Below are positions 22,700 to 34,000 of a stretch of DNA of 64,000 nt, one piece after another. The translations under genes were made by a program, and so were the position numbers. The DNA comes from Bathynomus jamesi. Taxonomy: Eukaryota > Arthropoda > Malacostraca > Isopoda > Cirolanidae. The notes below the pieces were generated by a model. The model saw nothing but the letters and a program-made list of their open reading frames with translations. It was not told the DNA's origin and made no database searches. The stretch spans positions 744,001 to 808,000 of the forward strand of contig JAJOZX010001729.1 of NCBI GenBank assembly GCA_023014485.1. Reading direction: 5' to 3'. Each line of letters starts with the position of its first letter. The first letter of the stretch is position 1.

Positions 22700-23470
22700 T
22701 TACATAACTTTCGCGTTACCCAACGCTGTAATTTCATTCTGTAAGTGTGAATGAATGAATTAATAATAGATTAAGAACATTTCGGAGTTTTTTTTTTGTT
22801 TTTTTTTTGTTTGAATTATTACGCACAAGAAAACTAGATATTTTTTGTTTCGCATATTGTATGTGGCTTTTGAAATTTAATCTGTCATCTAACTTGATGG
22901 CAAGAACTTTAACTTCATTTACTTTTGCAAGAGAATTATTTCCAATTATGAATGGAGTGTGCGCGATTAGTTTTTTTAATGATTATTTTGTATAGTTCAG
23001 TAAAAGCTTATTTGTACACATCCGTTTATAGATATATTCTAACTGCCTATTCATTTCACTCATTAGGGACTTACCATGGTGTGTAAAAGCGAGTGTTGTA
23101 TCGTCTGCATACTGATTACAGTTTAATATTGTTGATCGATAAAAATAATTTACATGTATAAAGAAAAGTAAGGGTCCAAATGATAGATCCTTGTGGAACA
23201 CACCTTTTCAGTACGGCTTCTTTTGACGAAATGTCTTACTTTAACATACTGGTGATGATTAGAGATATACGACTTAACGGTAAATATGCTATAGTTTGTC
23301 ATATGTTTATCTAGTAAGATATTATGTGAGAGCGCATCAAAGGCTTTCGACAGGTCAAGGAAAACTAAGGTGTAAATATTTTCCAATAGCAGGTTGATAG
23401 TCTTCTGTGGTGTGACCTCTAAATTCAAATTGCGTTTTTGCTAGAATGTCGTATTTGGCTAAGAATTTCA
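22700..23470 (-). pseudogene. Non-LTR RT fragment (jockey/L2-like)
   Basis: The minus-strand frames read LVFLDLSKAFDALSHNILLD, VKSYISNHHQYVKVRHF, FGPLLFFIHVNYFY and QYADDTTLAFTHH, and end near TNKLLLNYTK. These are RT palm motifs in order with frameshifts between. The flanks are AT-rich. The clade cannot be fixed; it resembles the remnants at 6640-8560 and 20600-20890. Confidence 0.68.
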
Positions 23471-24164
23471 TTACGAGTAGAGCCCGGATGTTTAGGTACT
23501 AAAAGCCCTTAAAAAAGGCAGACAGTAAAAGGCAGTATCCCCCCCAAAAAAAGGCATTCATAAATTTGCTTTCAAAAAATGTTTAATACGTATTACAACG
23601 CTCTTAGTGAACAAAACAATAGGTAATGCAAATATGTTACACATAATAATTTCATTTCTAAAAGCAGTTTAATATTGAATAATACCATTATACACGTATA
23701 AATAATACATATTACAACGCCATTATAGTGAACAAAACGGTAGATATTAAAAATGTGGACGCTCAATTTTGCCAGTTGAGGTTTAAGTTTTGGTTTTTGG
23801 CTAAAAATAAAATAGTTACCCCTTTTTCTTTGATGTATTCAATCCGACGCGAATGTAACGAGTCTTTTGCTTATAGTAAGGTTCTGGATATAGTAGGCTA
23901 GGTGAAGCTGTAACCCCGAGATCCTGTCCCAAAGCTGGATCCTATCTGCTTTGCAGATAGCTGGTGACGGAAGCTATATTTTTGCGGCCTCTTTGCGAGT
24001 GACCCTTGCCCACGTCGGGCTAACATCATGAAAAAGAAAAAAAAACTAGTGTGTTTGTCATTTACCATTACTTATTCGGACTATAGTGGATTTAATTTTC
24101 CCCAGAAGAGTTCTTTGTTCCATGCACGGTTTGTGTGTATCATGTGTGTTCATTCTTTCGAAGG

Positions 24165-24290
24165 TCAAGCTTTTCACTTCACCTTAGACCTACAGTTTAA
24201 CGTGGAATCCGAACCACGCCCCACCAGCAGCCCAGCGTCTTAACCACTTGGCCACCCAGGGTACCCATTTATCTACCAACCACTAACTAA
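24165..24290 (-). mobile_element. tRNA-derived SINE, copy 1
   Basis: Read on the minus strand, the head has A-box TGGCCAAGTGGTTAAGACGC (24254-24235) and B-box GGTTCGGATTCCAC (24215-24202), in the order of an internal pol III promoter. The body, with AAGCTTGACCTTCGA, extends leftward. A related copy is at 56640-56780. The cloverleaf stems are poor, so it is not a functional tRNA. Confidence 0.75.
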
Positions 24291-24506
24291 CTATATATAT
24301 ATATATTTTTTTTTGTTTCAAAGTATGACCGCTCATGGCCACCAAAAGAAAGGTGGATAGCAGAGCGAACACAGGACGAAAATTAAGGAACAGCTAATGG
24401 AAATGAACAATAGACGGGGGGAGGAGGAGGGGGGGGGCAGAAAGATCATAGCGGAGTCACAGCCGGTAAAGAAGTCGGGAGCGAAAGAGGAAGGAGAACA
24501 ACCCGG

Positions 24507-27500
24507 TTATCGAAAAGTAGGGACCTTCAGATAGAATAGCGCCAAGCCCATCAGAAGGCCCGACGCTCTCCAAAAAGGGAAAATACTCTGCGCAGAGTAA
24601 AGCGGACACTCCACCAGGAGGTGGGCAACTGTAAGGAAAACGTTACAATTGGGACATCGGGGCACCCGATCCCCGGCCATCAAATAGCCATGGGTCAGGT
24701 GGCTGTGGCCAATACGGAGGCGGGCCAGAGCCGCCACCTTATGGCGCGACCGATGGAAGGAAGAGGCCCAACATCCCAATTTGGGTTTAATCTTGCAAAG
24801 TTTGTTATCTGTAGCGCCATCCCAGCGACTCTGCCACCGGGAGCGCAAAAACCTACGGAAGCCAGGGATATAATCGGAAAAGGGGAGGGACACGGGTGAA
24901 ACCTGTAGTCGGCACGCGGAACGGGCAGCTCGATCGGCAGCCTCATTACCAGCCACGTTAACGTGCTGGGACCCAGCAAAATACCACCACCTTGCCACCG
25001 AAAGCGACAAGGGTATGGCACAGTAGCTGGATTCGTCGGACCAGTGGGTGGACAGGGTCAAAACACTCCAGGCCATCTAGGGCACTGCGGGAATCCGAAT
25101 AGATGACAAACGACCCATCCCGATGCTCCCGCACCACCTCCAGAGCGCTCAGAATGGCATAGAGCTCCGCTGTGAAAACGGAAGCCTCATCAGGGAGACG
25201 GGTACATCGGGGAGCAAGGGCAGACGACTGGGGAACAGCCGCGGCCCCAACGCCCCCCGACGACCTCGAGCCATCCGTGAAGACCGCAACACATGCAGAG
25301 TGACACGCCGCATGCTGAAGGAACAGAGACCGAAGCAAGGCAGAGTCAGAATCGGCCCTGCGAACGGGGCGCAACGCCCTACAGCACGCAACAGGGGTTC
25401 TCTCCCAAGGTGCAACACCCTTGAAAGAGACCGGTATAACGGATGGAGGAGGAGTGCCCATACCATCGAGGAGGGAGGTCACCGTGTCGGTGAAATACCA
25501 ACCCCCATCCCGGCAGAACGCCCTCTCCACCACCTGGAACAGAGGAGAGTTGGGAAGACGGAGGATCCGGAGATAGTGCTTAGCAATGAGGAACGACCTC
25601 CGATCCCCCAAGGGAGGGATGTCGCACTCAACCTGCAGACTATCAACCGGAGAGGAGCGGAAGGCGCCAGATGACATGCGCAGTCCTCTAGAGAGGACCG
25701 GATCCAGTATCCGAAGGGCCGTACGGGAGGCGGAGCCATACACCACACTCCCATAATATAATTTTGACTGTAGCAGGGACACGTACAAACGGAGGAGTGT
25801 CCGCCTATCCGCGCCCCATGTAGTATGCGACAGATGTCCCAGCAAATCCAGAGTACGTCTTGCAGACTCGCGAAGGTGGGGAACCCAGCTCAAACGGCTG
25901 TCGAAAACCATACCCAGGAAACGCACTGACTGAACGAGGGCCAGAGGCTGACCCCCGAGTGTAAGATCAAAGGTCGGGACGGCGCCGGATCCCCGTCTCC
26001 TCGGCGGAAGGAAGGCCACACACGAAGTCTTCGGGGAAGACAGCGTAAGGCCCACCGACGACGCCCAGCGTTCAACCCGATTGACCGCGAGTTGGACTTG
26101 CCTCTCCACGAGGGGGGGACTCCTCCCCGCGGCATAGACAGCCAGATCGTCGGCATAGATGGAACATCGCACCGAGGGCGGAAGGGCTCCCGGTAGCGCA
26201 GACATAACCAGGTTGAAGCAGGAGACGCTTAAGACACACCCCTGGGGCACCCCCTCCTCCTGAACATACAGGTCAGATAGGGCCGCCCCATTACGGACGC
26301 GGAAAGTGCGACGGCAGAGGAAGTTACGAAGAAATGTGGGCAAAAAGCCCACAAAACCAAGAGACTTCAAACGGTCCATGACAACTCCCCGACGGGTCGT
26401 GTCATAGGCCTTTTGGACATCAAAAAAGACGGCCAGAACAAGATTCCGGCGGGAAAAGGCCTCCCGTACATCATGACCAAGGAGGAGAAGGGGGTCCAGA
26501 GTACCCCGAAATCGACGAAAGCCATACTGGGTCGGGTGGTATAACCCAAGCGACTCCAGTGTAAAGGAAAGTCGGACGGCCACCATCTTTTCAAGGAGCT
26601 TGCATAAGCAGCTCGTCAAGGCAATAGGCCGATAGCCCGCCACCTCCGCCGGATCTTCCCCGGCTTAGGTATCGGGACCACAATCGCCTCCCTCCAACAG
26701 GAAGGGAACGACCCCTCAACCCACACCCGGTTGAAAAGATCCAGCAAGAAGTGTAGGGCCATCGGGTGCAGATTCCAAAGAAAGTCATACGGAATGTCAT
26801 CAGGGCCAGGGGCGGAAGAACGACGGGTTGCCAAGGCAGCCCGAAGTTCCCGCATCGTAAAGAGATGGTTATAGGGCTCGTTCCCAGGCGGCGGGAACGT
26901 AACATTCGACAAAGGACGATCCGCAGCTGAAGGCGAACGGGAAACCGCAGCAAAAGCCCCAGCCAGCCGATCGGCCACAGCAGCTGGATCCGAAAGGAAG
27001 CCGTCCCCGTCCCGAAGGACAGGGCGACTAGCAGGGACCGGCTTCTCCTCGATACTACGTACCTTCCGCCACACAGTAGCAGAAGGGGTAGACGAGGAAA
27101 TGCCGGACACAAAAGCACGCCAAGAGGCCCGACGGGCCAACTTGAGAGTCCGGCGGGCGAAAGCCTTCGCCCGCCGCATCTCAATCAAGTGGTCCGCGTG
27201 CGGTGGAAGCAAGCGGCGCGACGCCCTCTTCCTCTCGCGCACCGCCCGGTGACATGCTGGAGTCCACCACGGGACGCTACGCGTCCGCGGGTTACCGGAA
27301 GATCGAGGGATACAGTCCTCCGCGACGCCCATCAATACCCGCTCGAAGAACTCCAAGCTTTCATCCACAGAGCCAAAGCTCAACACCGAACGGGTAATGA
27401 CGGAACGAGCTCTGAAGGATGGCCAGTCAGCCCGCGCAAGGCACCACCTCGGTCGAGACGAGACACCCGGCTGCGGTCCGACCGGCTCAAGACAGACTGG

Positions 27501-28195
27501 GTAATGATCACTACCATAAGAGTCCCCCAACACCTTCCACGAAAAATCGAGTAAGGCATCGAGGGACACCAAGGAGAGATCAATACAGGTAAATGAACCC
27601 GTGGGTTCGTGGAAGTAGTAGGTTCACCGGAATTGAGGCACGCGAAGGAAAGTTCCTCCATTAAGGAGAGCAACATACCAGCAACATTAGTCGACCGGAC
27701 ATCTCCCCAAGCCGGGTCGCGACTGTTAAAGTCCCCGAGGAGGAGAAACGGTCGAGGTAGTTGCAACACCAACTCGCGAACCGCGTCGCGAGAAGGAGGG
27801 TCATGAGGAGGAATATAAATCGAGCAGGCAGTGTACTGGCGATCTAAAAATAGCCGCACAGCCACAGCCTGCAAGGAAGTGCGAAGAGGCACACCTCGCG
27901 ATGGTAACGAATGATGCACATAAATCGCCGCACCCCGCCGGCGTGTGTGCTCATCCGGGGTGCAAGGGAAACCAACATAGCCAGAGAGACGAGGGAGTCC
28001 CCGCGCAGCCAGGATAGTCTCCTGGAGACAAACACAGGAAGGCCGCTCGCTCTTCAGCAGGGAAGCAAGGTTCTCCCAGTTAGCTAAAAGCCCCCTACAG
28101 TTCCAATGCAAAATGGAACTATAAGGGGAAGTGGCATTATAAGAGGCAGAGAAAACAGAGAAATAGCCACGGACCAAGCTGAGCAGCAAACTCAA
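24507..28195 (-). pseudogene. I-like ORF2: endonuclease, RT, RNase H, Cys-His tail
   Basis: The endonuclease runs from 28195 (LHWNCRGLLANWENLASLLK, VCLQETIL, LLGDFNSRDPAWG) and continues, after a frameshift near 27550, with GSDHYPV. The RT has PGPDDIPYDFL, IPKPGK, frameshift near 26630, YRPIALTSCLCKLLEKMV, FFDVQKAYDTTRR, GVPQGCVLSVSCFNLVMSAL and IYADDLAVYAA. The RNase H has VFTDGSRSSGGVGAA, FTAELYAI and IYSDSRSALDGL, and after a frameshift near 25000 HVNVAGNEAADRAARSA. The tail has PRCPNCNVF and HLLVECPLYS. All domains are present, and three frameshifts make it inactive. Confidence 0.88.
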
Positions 28196-28666
28196 CGGTC
28201 CGCAACCAGGGACGGAATCGGCTTCCCCGACTCACCCCGAACGGGGGGGGTAGGGGCCACCGACCCCGCAGCTGCTTCACCCGTAGTAGAACGAGAGGTG
28301 GAGAGTGGAACAGGGAGTTCAGAGGGGGGCTCCCCTGGGGGGGAGACGACGAGACGGGCCCAGCCGAAACCCCCGACTCCCCACCAGAGGGGGGCTGGGG
28401 AGAACCAGATGTTCGAGGGCTCGTCAAACCAGACAAGCACTGACGGGGGGGGGAGGAAAGGTCCACCACAGGTGGGAGAGTAGATCCAGGAGAGAGACTC
28501 CATGAAGAAGGGCCAGGCTCCTCTCGACCGGGTCCACCATGGGAACAGTCAGTAATCGAGGGTGTCATGGGGCGGTGTACCTCAACCGACACCCGGACAC
28601 TGGTCGGGGCACCGGGAGGTGACGCCTCACCAGCCCTCCGTATAGCGGGGGGGAGTCCCGAGCGGA

Positions 28667-30111
28667 TCAGGAGCGGCGCGCCGCTTCCCCTCCAGGGGAA
28701 GCAGGGCGAGCAGCGGTCATGATCGGGTCTGGAGGACTCCGACTCCGACCACGGCGACGCTTCCTCCTCCCCTTCGGGGCATCACCTTCCCCACCCGAGA
28801 GACGAGTAGGCAAGGATCCAGACCCCAAGGCCGGAGAGGGAGAAGGGGCACTTGTAGGCAGGGAATCAGATGGGATGTCTGAAAGTGAGGCAGAGGAACA
28901 AGAAGGGCCCGCGGCGCCAGGAGGACCACCAACCCCCGGAACTTCCAGGGGGGGCACCACTCCGGTAGACGCCGGGGTAGCACGGGAGGGGCCCGAGGAC
29001 CCGCCAGGGCCAAGAGCCGCAGCATAGGACAACCCCCGCCGCGGCTCCCGGTCACGGACCCTATCGCGCGCCTCCCGCGCACTAAGGAATTCGGTAGTCC
29101 TTAAGGACCGCACCTCGAATTCAAATTTGAAAACGGGGCAGTCCCGAGAGGAGGAAGGGTGGGCCCCCGAGCAGTTCGAGCACCGCGGGGGCTTCGTGCA
29201 CGGGGTAGGGTGCGCAGGCCCACCGCAGCGGACACATAGCTTACCCTCACGGCGGCACGCAGAGCTAACATGGCCGAACCGGTTGCAGCCAAAGCAACGA
29301 ACCGGGTCAGGCACATATGGTCGCACCGAAAACTCACACGACCGGCGATCACCCACGCCCCAGAACACCTGGGCCGGAGGCACAAGGGAGTCAAAGGTCA
29401 GGAGCAGACGAGCGGACGGGGTAAGAGCACCATCCCGGCGCGACGAAAAGCGGAAGACCTTCGTTACCCCCTGGGGGGCAAGATCCTCCTGCAACTCGCC
29501 AACCGGGATTGACAGCAGACGGGAAGCGAAAATGGTGCCCTGACAGCTATTCAATTGCGGATGGGGAGTCACAGAAACTCTGCAAAAACATCCTGCAACT
29601 GTAGAAGGGACTCAGTCACCCCCGAAGAACGGGACTTCAAAAGAAGAGACCCATCCTTCAGAGGGCGGATATCATAACGACAGGGAACCCCCACCGTCTT
29701 AAGGCGCTGAAACACCCGTTCCGAGTTGCCCGGAAGGGAGCCAGCGGAAGGGCGGAGAACAAGGAACCTGTCCACCGGACAGAAATTGACAGCCGGGACA
29801 GGTCCATGTGTAACGGTAACCGGGAGTGGGCGAGAGAACAAGGGCCGCGAAGACCCCGCCCTACGGCCACCACGAGTCCGGCCACGAGAGCCAGACGCCG
29901 CAGAGGACGAGAGGGGGCCATACGGCTTGAAGGTCAATCCAGCGGAGGCAGAGGCCGCTGAACGACCAGAAGTAGTAGTCTTATCCAAATCCAAGGGCGG
30001 GCCAGAGTCGTCAACAGGAGGGGATTGAAGTTTAGAAATTGAACCCATAAACAATAGCTTTACAAAAAAGACAGCCTCGGACCCAAGGCAATGCACCATC
30101 CGCCGCTGCAT
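28667..30111 (-). pseudogene. I-like ORF1: gag-like RNA-binding protein with CCHC knuckles
   Basis: The N-terminal part (30111-29569) is Ser/Arg-rich. After a frame change near 29570, the second frame carries three zinc-knuckle-like blocks in a row: CFGCNRFGHVSSAC, CVRCGGPAHPTPC and CSNCSGAHPSSSRDC. The C-terminal part is Pro/Ser-rich and ends in an Arg-rich stretch (KGRRKRRRGRSRSPPD). Such proteins coat element RNA. Confidence 0.82.
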
Positions 30112-30877
30112 CCTTCAAGGCGCAGGCCCAACGTCCCGGGTAGCCCGCCCCCCAACCTGACTGTCGTTTTAAAAACAGCAGATTGGCACTACGGAGATTT
30201 GTCCGTTAAGGGCCAAGCAAAGACCCAATCCAGACGCAGCAGCGGTCCGGGCGCCCGTACCGTCCCCAGAGCACGGCTCAGCCACGGAGCGATGCCCCCC
30301 GGCGGGTGCACCCGATGACCCCAAGACTGCAAAATACAAACAGAGGGGGGGGATACTACAATTAACAGAGGCACAAGACCGAGTCAAGACAAAAGAAATT
30401 CCGGGAGAGACGGAAAAAAAGGGGGAGCAAAAAGAAAGGAAAAAAAAAAAAAAAACGCAACTAGGTAACTCTTCGCCCACACCCCGCGAGGAGTTGAGGA
30501 AACCCCAACAACCCACGAGGTGTACGAGCCCCCTCGGCCCGGCAAGCCGGAGTACCTAATCGAGGGGGATATATATATTATATATATATATAATATATAT
30601 AATATATAACAGATAGGCCTATTTTGGGAGTCTAATGGAATACTAGAAAATGGCAAAAAAGGCAAATTAGACACTGACGAAAAAGGTAGTTTTCGTGTAA
30701 AGAGCAAATATAGGCAAAAGAGGTATTTATGTCATTTTGTCTGAAAATCTGGGCTCTAGTCATGACTCGTGATACAACTCTAAATTTAACTGAAGCTATA
30801 CCTAAACAGCATTAAGAACTGTCATCAGAATATATACCATATAACTTCAGTAAATATAAAGAACAAAGTTTTCTATA

Positions 30878-31027
30878 GGGTGGCGCAAAAGTCGCGCATC
30901 ATAGGAATTTTCAGTGTTTACTATAATATATAATTTTTTTTTCTTTTAGGTAGGGGATGACTGCGAAATTAACAATAGACGAGAGGGTGAGTTCTAAATT
31001 TGAACAGTTTGGGAATGTAAATAACTA
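30878..31027 (+). mobile_element. 5' stub of a Tc1/mariner-type element
   Basis: GGGTGGCGCAAAAGTCGCGC just after a TA (30876) looks like a terminal repeat. About 75 bases on, a plus frame begins MTAKLTIDERVSSKFEQFGN, resembling the N-terminus of mariner-type transposases. It is cut off by the (TG)n block at 31032. No right end was seen. Confidence 0.45.
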
Positions 31028-31031
31028 ATAT

Positions 31032-31032
31032 A

Positions 31033-31067
<35 letters not shown>

Positions 31068-31108
31068 GTGTGTGTGTGTGTGTGTATATATGTGTGTGTG
31101 TATATATA

Positions 31109-31161
<53 letters not shown>

Positions 31162-31229
31162 ATATATGTGTGTATATATGTGTGTATATGTGTGTATATA
31201 TATGTGTATGTATATATATATATATATGT
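31032..31229. repeat. (TG)n/(TA)n microsatellite
   Basis: Alternating GTGTGT and TATATA blocks span about 200 bp. The reading frames here (MCVCVC, HTHTHI) are artefacts. Confidence 0.97.
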
Positions 31230-31515
31230 ATGTCCCCGCAAGGGGGTTCTAAGCTCGTGCTCTTGAGTGCTCTTTGTGCTCGTTTGTGCGTGCTTGTTCC
31301 TGGAGGTTTCACGTGCGCCCTCCCGGCCCTAGCACCCAAGGATGATGGGGCTCGACCCTGCAGTCCTTGTCATCCTTGGTCTTTTTCCACTTCGACTGTC
31401 CCCTCCACCCTTTCTTTTTCCTCTGTCTTTCCTCTCACTTTTTCTTTGTTTTTCCGCCGAGATATGCCCTTTTAAATAGAGGCGAATCGATTTTGTATGT
31501 ACAGTGTATATTATA
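31230..31515. other. GC-richer unidentified segment
   Basis: A GC-rich stretch with pyrimidine-rich tracts lies between two microsatellites. No family is recognised. Confidence 0.35.
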
Positions 31516-31588
31516 TATATATACTGGTCAAAAAAAGAAACGCAATTTTTGAGATTTATTAATAAACATGAGGACTCAGTATATAGTA

Positions 31589-32327
31589 CAGGAATACCTC
31601 GGATAAGGCGGTTAATTCGTTCCGCCGACATGCCGCACTGTTTGAAACCGCCCTGTTCGAGGCATGTTTTAATGGGAAATACTGTAGGTCGTTCCAAGAC
31701 ATTTTAAATTACGTTTTTTGTATGATTATTTTCGATAATTATAATGATTTAACATGTTTAAATGTGAAATAAAACAATAAGAATGCAAGATCACCAGTTG
31801 AAAATTCTTTTGTAGGAACGTCGTCTGCTTCTGCATCTTCCTCTTTCGCTTCTTCTTCTTCATAAACTCGTTGTTGTTCTAGATTGATTAGAGTTTCATT
31901 GTCTAGATCTTTCGAATGCGATTCAATGCACTCGATAACATTTGGTGCATCAACATTTTCGAATCCAAGATCCTTCCCAATGCTAACAATGTCAGTTGCA
32001 ACTCCTGCAATGTGATTTTCGAAACCACGAAAATCAGTTGCACAATGTGGTAGAATATTTTTCCACACTGCTCGCATATTACTCGCAGTGACTTCAAGCC
32101 ACGCTTGATTGATGTTTTCTATAACATTTCTGATGTTATAATTTTTCCAAAAACTTGTAGTATAGACCGCGCGCGGGTTGTTTGAAACTTAATATATCGT
32201 CGCACTGACATTCCTTTTATAAATATCTTAAATATTACATTAAACAATTAATTTTATATTATAATATTCAATCCGTCCTATTGCGAAATCCGTCCTGTTT
32301 GAAACCGTCTTATCCGAGGTATTGCTG
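31589..32327 (-). mobile_element. Tigger/pogo-type element, non-autonomous, nested in Tc1 (739 bp)
   Basis: TIRs CAGGAATACCTCGGATAAGG (31589) and the complement of CTTATCCGAGGTATTGCTG (ending 32327) are flanked by TA (31587-31588 and 32328-32329). Inside is only the C-terminal part of a Tigger-like protein. It is younger than the Tc1 element that hosts it. Confidence 0.87.
31739..32077 (-). pseudogene. C-terminal fragment of Tigger-like transposase
   Basis: MRAVWKNILPHCATDFRGFE followed by LGFENVDAPNVIEC and an acidic EEEEAKEEDAEAD stretch matches the region after the DDE domain in Tigger/jerky-type proteins (WKN.WP...DF.GF, then ...EE/E-rich tail). The HTH and the DDE core are absent. Confidence 0.72.
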
Positions 32328-32354
32328 TAAATGATTCTTTAACATAACAAACAG

Positions 32355-33178
32355 TCAATAACGCGTATGGCCACCCCTAGCCACAATGCAGGCTTGGAGT
32401 CTGGCCCTCATCGACCTCAACAGTCTCTGCAGGAAAGCAACAGGGATGGCCCTCCACTCTTCAATAATTGCATTGGTCAGTTCCCTGATGTTCTGCGGCT
32501 GATGCTGACGTCTGCGAACTCGCCGTTCAAGTTCATCCCATGCGTGCTCTATCGGTGACATGTCTGGGCTGAAGGCTGGCCATGGTAAGGTCTGCACCTG
32601 TTGTCCCTGCAGGTACGCCTGCACTATCCTGGCTGCATGAGGTCTGGCATTGTCCTGTTGCAGGAGCACCAATTCTGGATGTTGCCTCATGAATGGAAGA
32701 ACATGTGGGTGAAGAATCTCATCCCTGTAGCGCTGGGCAGTCAGAGCTGATAGGCCCACGATAGGTCACGGTGCTGATAGGCCCATTGCAGGCGTCGTTG
32801 CCTTCTTGCATCAGTGAGAAAAGGACCTCTGTAAGGCCTGCGGGATCGGAGTCCTGCATTACGGAGTCGGTTTCTGACGGTCTGGTCACTAATTCTGTTG
32901 TTGTGGATACCAGGTGTCTCTCTGGCTGTCTGACGAGCATTCCGCTGCCGATGACGCAGGTGCTGCAGTACAATGTGGCGATCCTGGCGTTGGGTCGTCA
33001 CACGAGGTCGCCCACGTCTTGGCAGGTCCGGAACACTTCCTGTGGCATTGTACCGTCTAACAAGCCTAGAGATTGTGCTGGGATGCACATGCATTCGTTG
33101 TGCAACTTGGACAGCAGATATGCCTGCATCCAACATGCCCAAGGCACGACCTCTGTTGACCTCTGAGAGTCGTGGCAT
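32355..33178 (-). pseudogene. Tc1-type transposase (DD34E), central part missing
   Basis: The N-terminal piece (33178-32741) has two helix-turn-helix units, with QVAQRMHVHPSTISRLVRRY and the GRPRVTT linker. The C-terminal piece (32759-32355) has QQDNARPHAARIV and PAFSPDMSPIEHAWDEL. Thirty-four residues separate its Asp and Glu, giving the DD34E spacing of Tc1. Roughly 80 residues between RRLQWAYQHRDLSW and LSALTAQRYRDEI are missing, including the first catalytic Asp. A 12-bp GGGCCTATCAGC occurs on both sides of the junction (32752 and 32777, seen on + as its complement), suggesting filler DNA at the break. Confidence 0.88.
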
Positions 33179-33462
33179 GCCTCAATCGCGGGAAAAAGTT
33201 TGGTTTTCTCAACGGGCAGTGTGTATTCTGTGAAGTCAAAGAAAAATGCATGCCTTCATAAAAAATACATTCAATTTAATCTCTGTTTATTGTTTGTAAC
33301 AAAATGGCGTCTTAGCCGGGATTAGTCAGGTTTAAAAACATGCACTAAGTGGCTTTAAAAGATTTGAACAAACATTTAACCATAATCTTGAAACTGTGAT
33401 AATACCACTAACAACTTAAATTTTACACCATATGCAAGCTAATTGCGTTTTTTTTTTGACCA

Positions 33463-33463
<1 letters not shown>

Positions 33464-33503
<40 letters not shown>
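33464..33503. repeat. (TA)n microsatellite
   Basis: An uninterrupted AT dinucleotide tract directly abuts the Tc1 right end. Confidence 0.95.
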
Positions 33504-33505
<2 letters not shown>

Positions 33506-33554
33506 AAACAAGACTAAATTATTTTTGAAGTATTGTTTCTCGGATATTATCTCG

Positions 33555-33992
33555 GGATCTTTTCCGTTTGACTGCCGCCATTGAAAACATAATTAAAATT
33601 TTTGTATTTTAACTGAAATGTCTTGATGATACAAAATAAGTTACTTTATAAAAAAGCTTTTCTTAATTTCCCCTTCAAATTTTGTTTCTTATAAACAATT
33701 TAATTACTTTCAAGATCCATGCTTAATTTTTAAGTTTTAATCGTGTACTCAGAAAAATAAGGGGATCACCTGAAGATCAGGGCCTCCAGCCTTCTTTAGT
33801 TAGCTTTATAAGGCTAACTAACAAAAATATCACGACCTAACCTAACCAGTCGTCAAGGTCGTACAGTTGACCTAACGATTGGTTAGGTTAGGTCGTGATA
33901 TTTTCGTTAGTTAGCCTTATAAGGCTAAGTAAAGAAGGCTGGGGGCACTCACCTCTTATGTTTCAATGGCGGTAGTCAAACGGAAAAGATCC
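33555..33992. mobile_element. Foldback MITE with 8-bp TSD (438 bp)
   Basis: TIRs of about 35 bp start GGATCTTTTCCGTTTGACTG (33555) and end with the complement at 33992. A perfect 8-bp duplication TTATCTCG flanks them (33547-33554, 33993-34000). The centre holds a second inverted pair of about 63 bp (33786-33848 with 33880-33942) containing CCTAACCTAACC/GGTTAGGTTAGG and TTAGCCTTATAAGGCTAA. An 8-bp TSD with GG ends would fit Merlin; hAT or P are alternatives. There is no coding sequence. Confidence 0.85.
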
Positions 33993-34000
33993 TTATCTCG

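Larger units (their letters stand above)
24305..30568 (-). mobile_element. I-like non-LTR retrotransposon (near full length)
   Basis: A GC-rich minus-strand element sits between (TA)n blocks at 24292-24306 and 30568-30610. It holds ORF1 with CCHC knuckles (30111-28667) and ORF2 with endonuclease, RT and RNase H (28195-24507). The 3' end is a short poly(A), seen as T's at 24306-24314, next to (AT)n. The GC content differs sharply from both flanks. A C-terminal RNase H after the RT points to the I/Nimb group and away from jockey or CR1. Confidence 0.85.
23478..30757. mobile_element. Possible outer TIR element enclosing later insertions
   Basis: AGAGCCCGGATGTTTAG at 23478 and the complement of AGAGCCCAGATTTTCAG near 30750 form an imperfect inverted pair. 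Both are followed inward by AAAAAGGCA-type motifs. Between them lie a SINE and the I-like element. No clean target duplication was found, so the element type is unknown. Confidence 0.3.
31524..33463 (-). mobile_element. Tc1-type element, internally deleted, with nested Tigger-like insertion
   Basis: Inverted ends CTGGTCAAAAAAAGAAACGC (31524) and its complement ending at 33463 are flanked by TA at 31522-31523 and 33464-33465. The transposase gene (minus) is present in two pieces, and a Tigger-like element occupies 31589-32327 between the gene's 3' end and the left TIR. The surroundings are (TA)n. Confidence 0.9.

Noticed and set aside
24621..29543. Plus-strand frames across the I-like element
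   Set aside because: They are GC-rich antisense shadows of the minus-strand ORF1 and ORF2 and have no motifs of their own.
31025..31475. Frames of Cys-Val or His-Thr repeats
   Set aside because: They are translations of (TG)n/(TA)n microsatellite DNA.
33838..33892. Telomere repeat island (TTAGG)n
   Set aside because: Only two units occur per arm, inside a MITE palindrome; too few to call telomeric.
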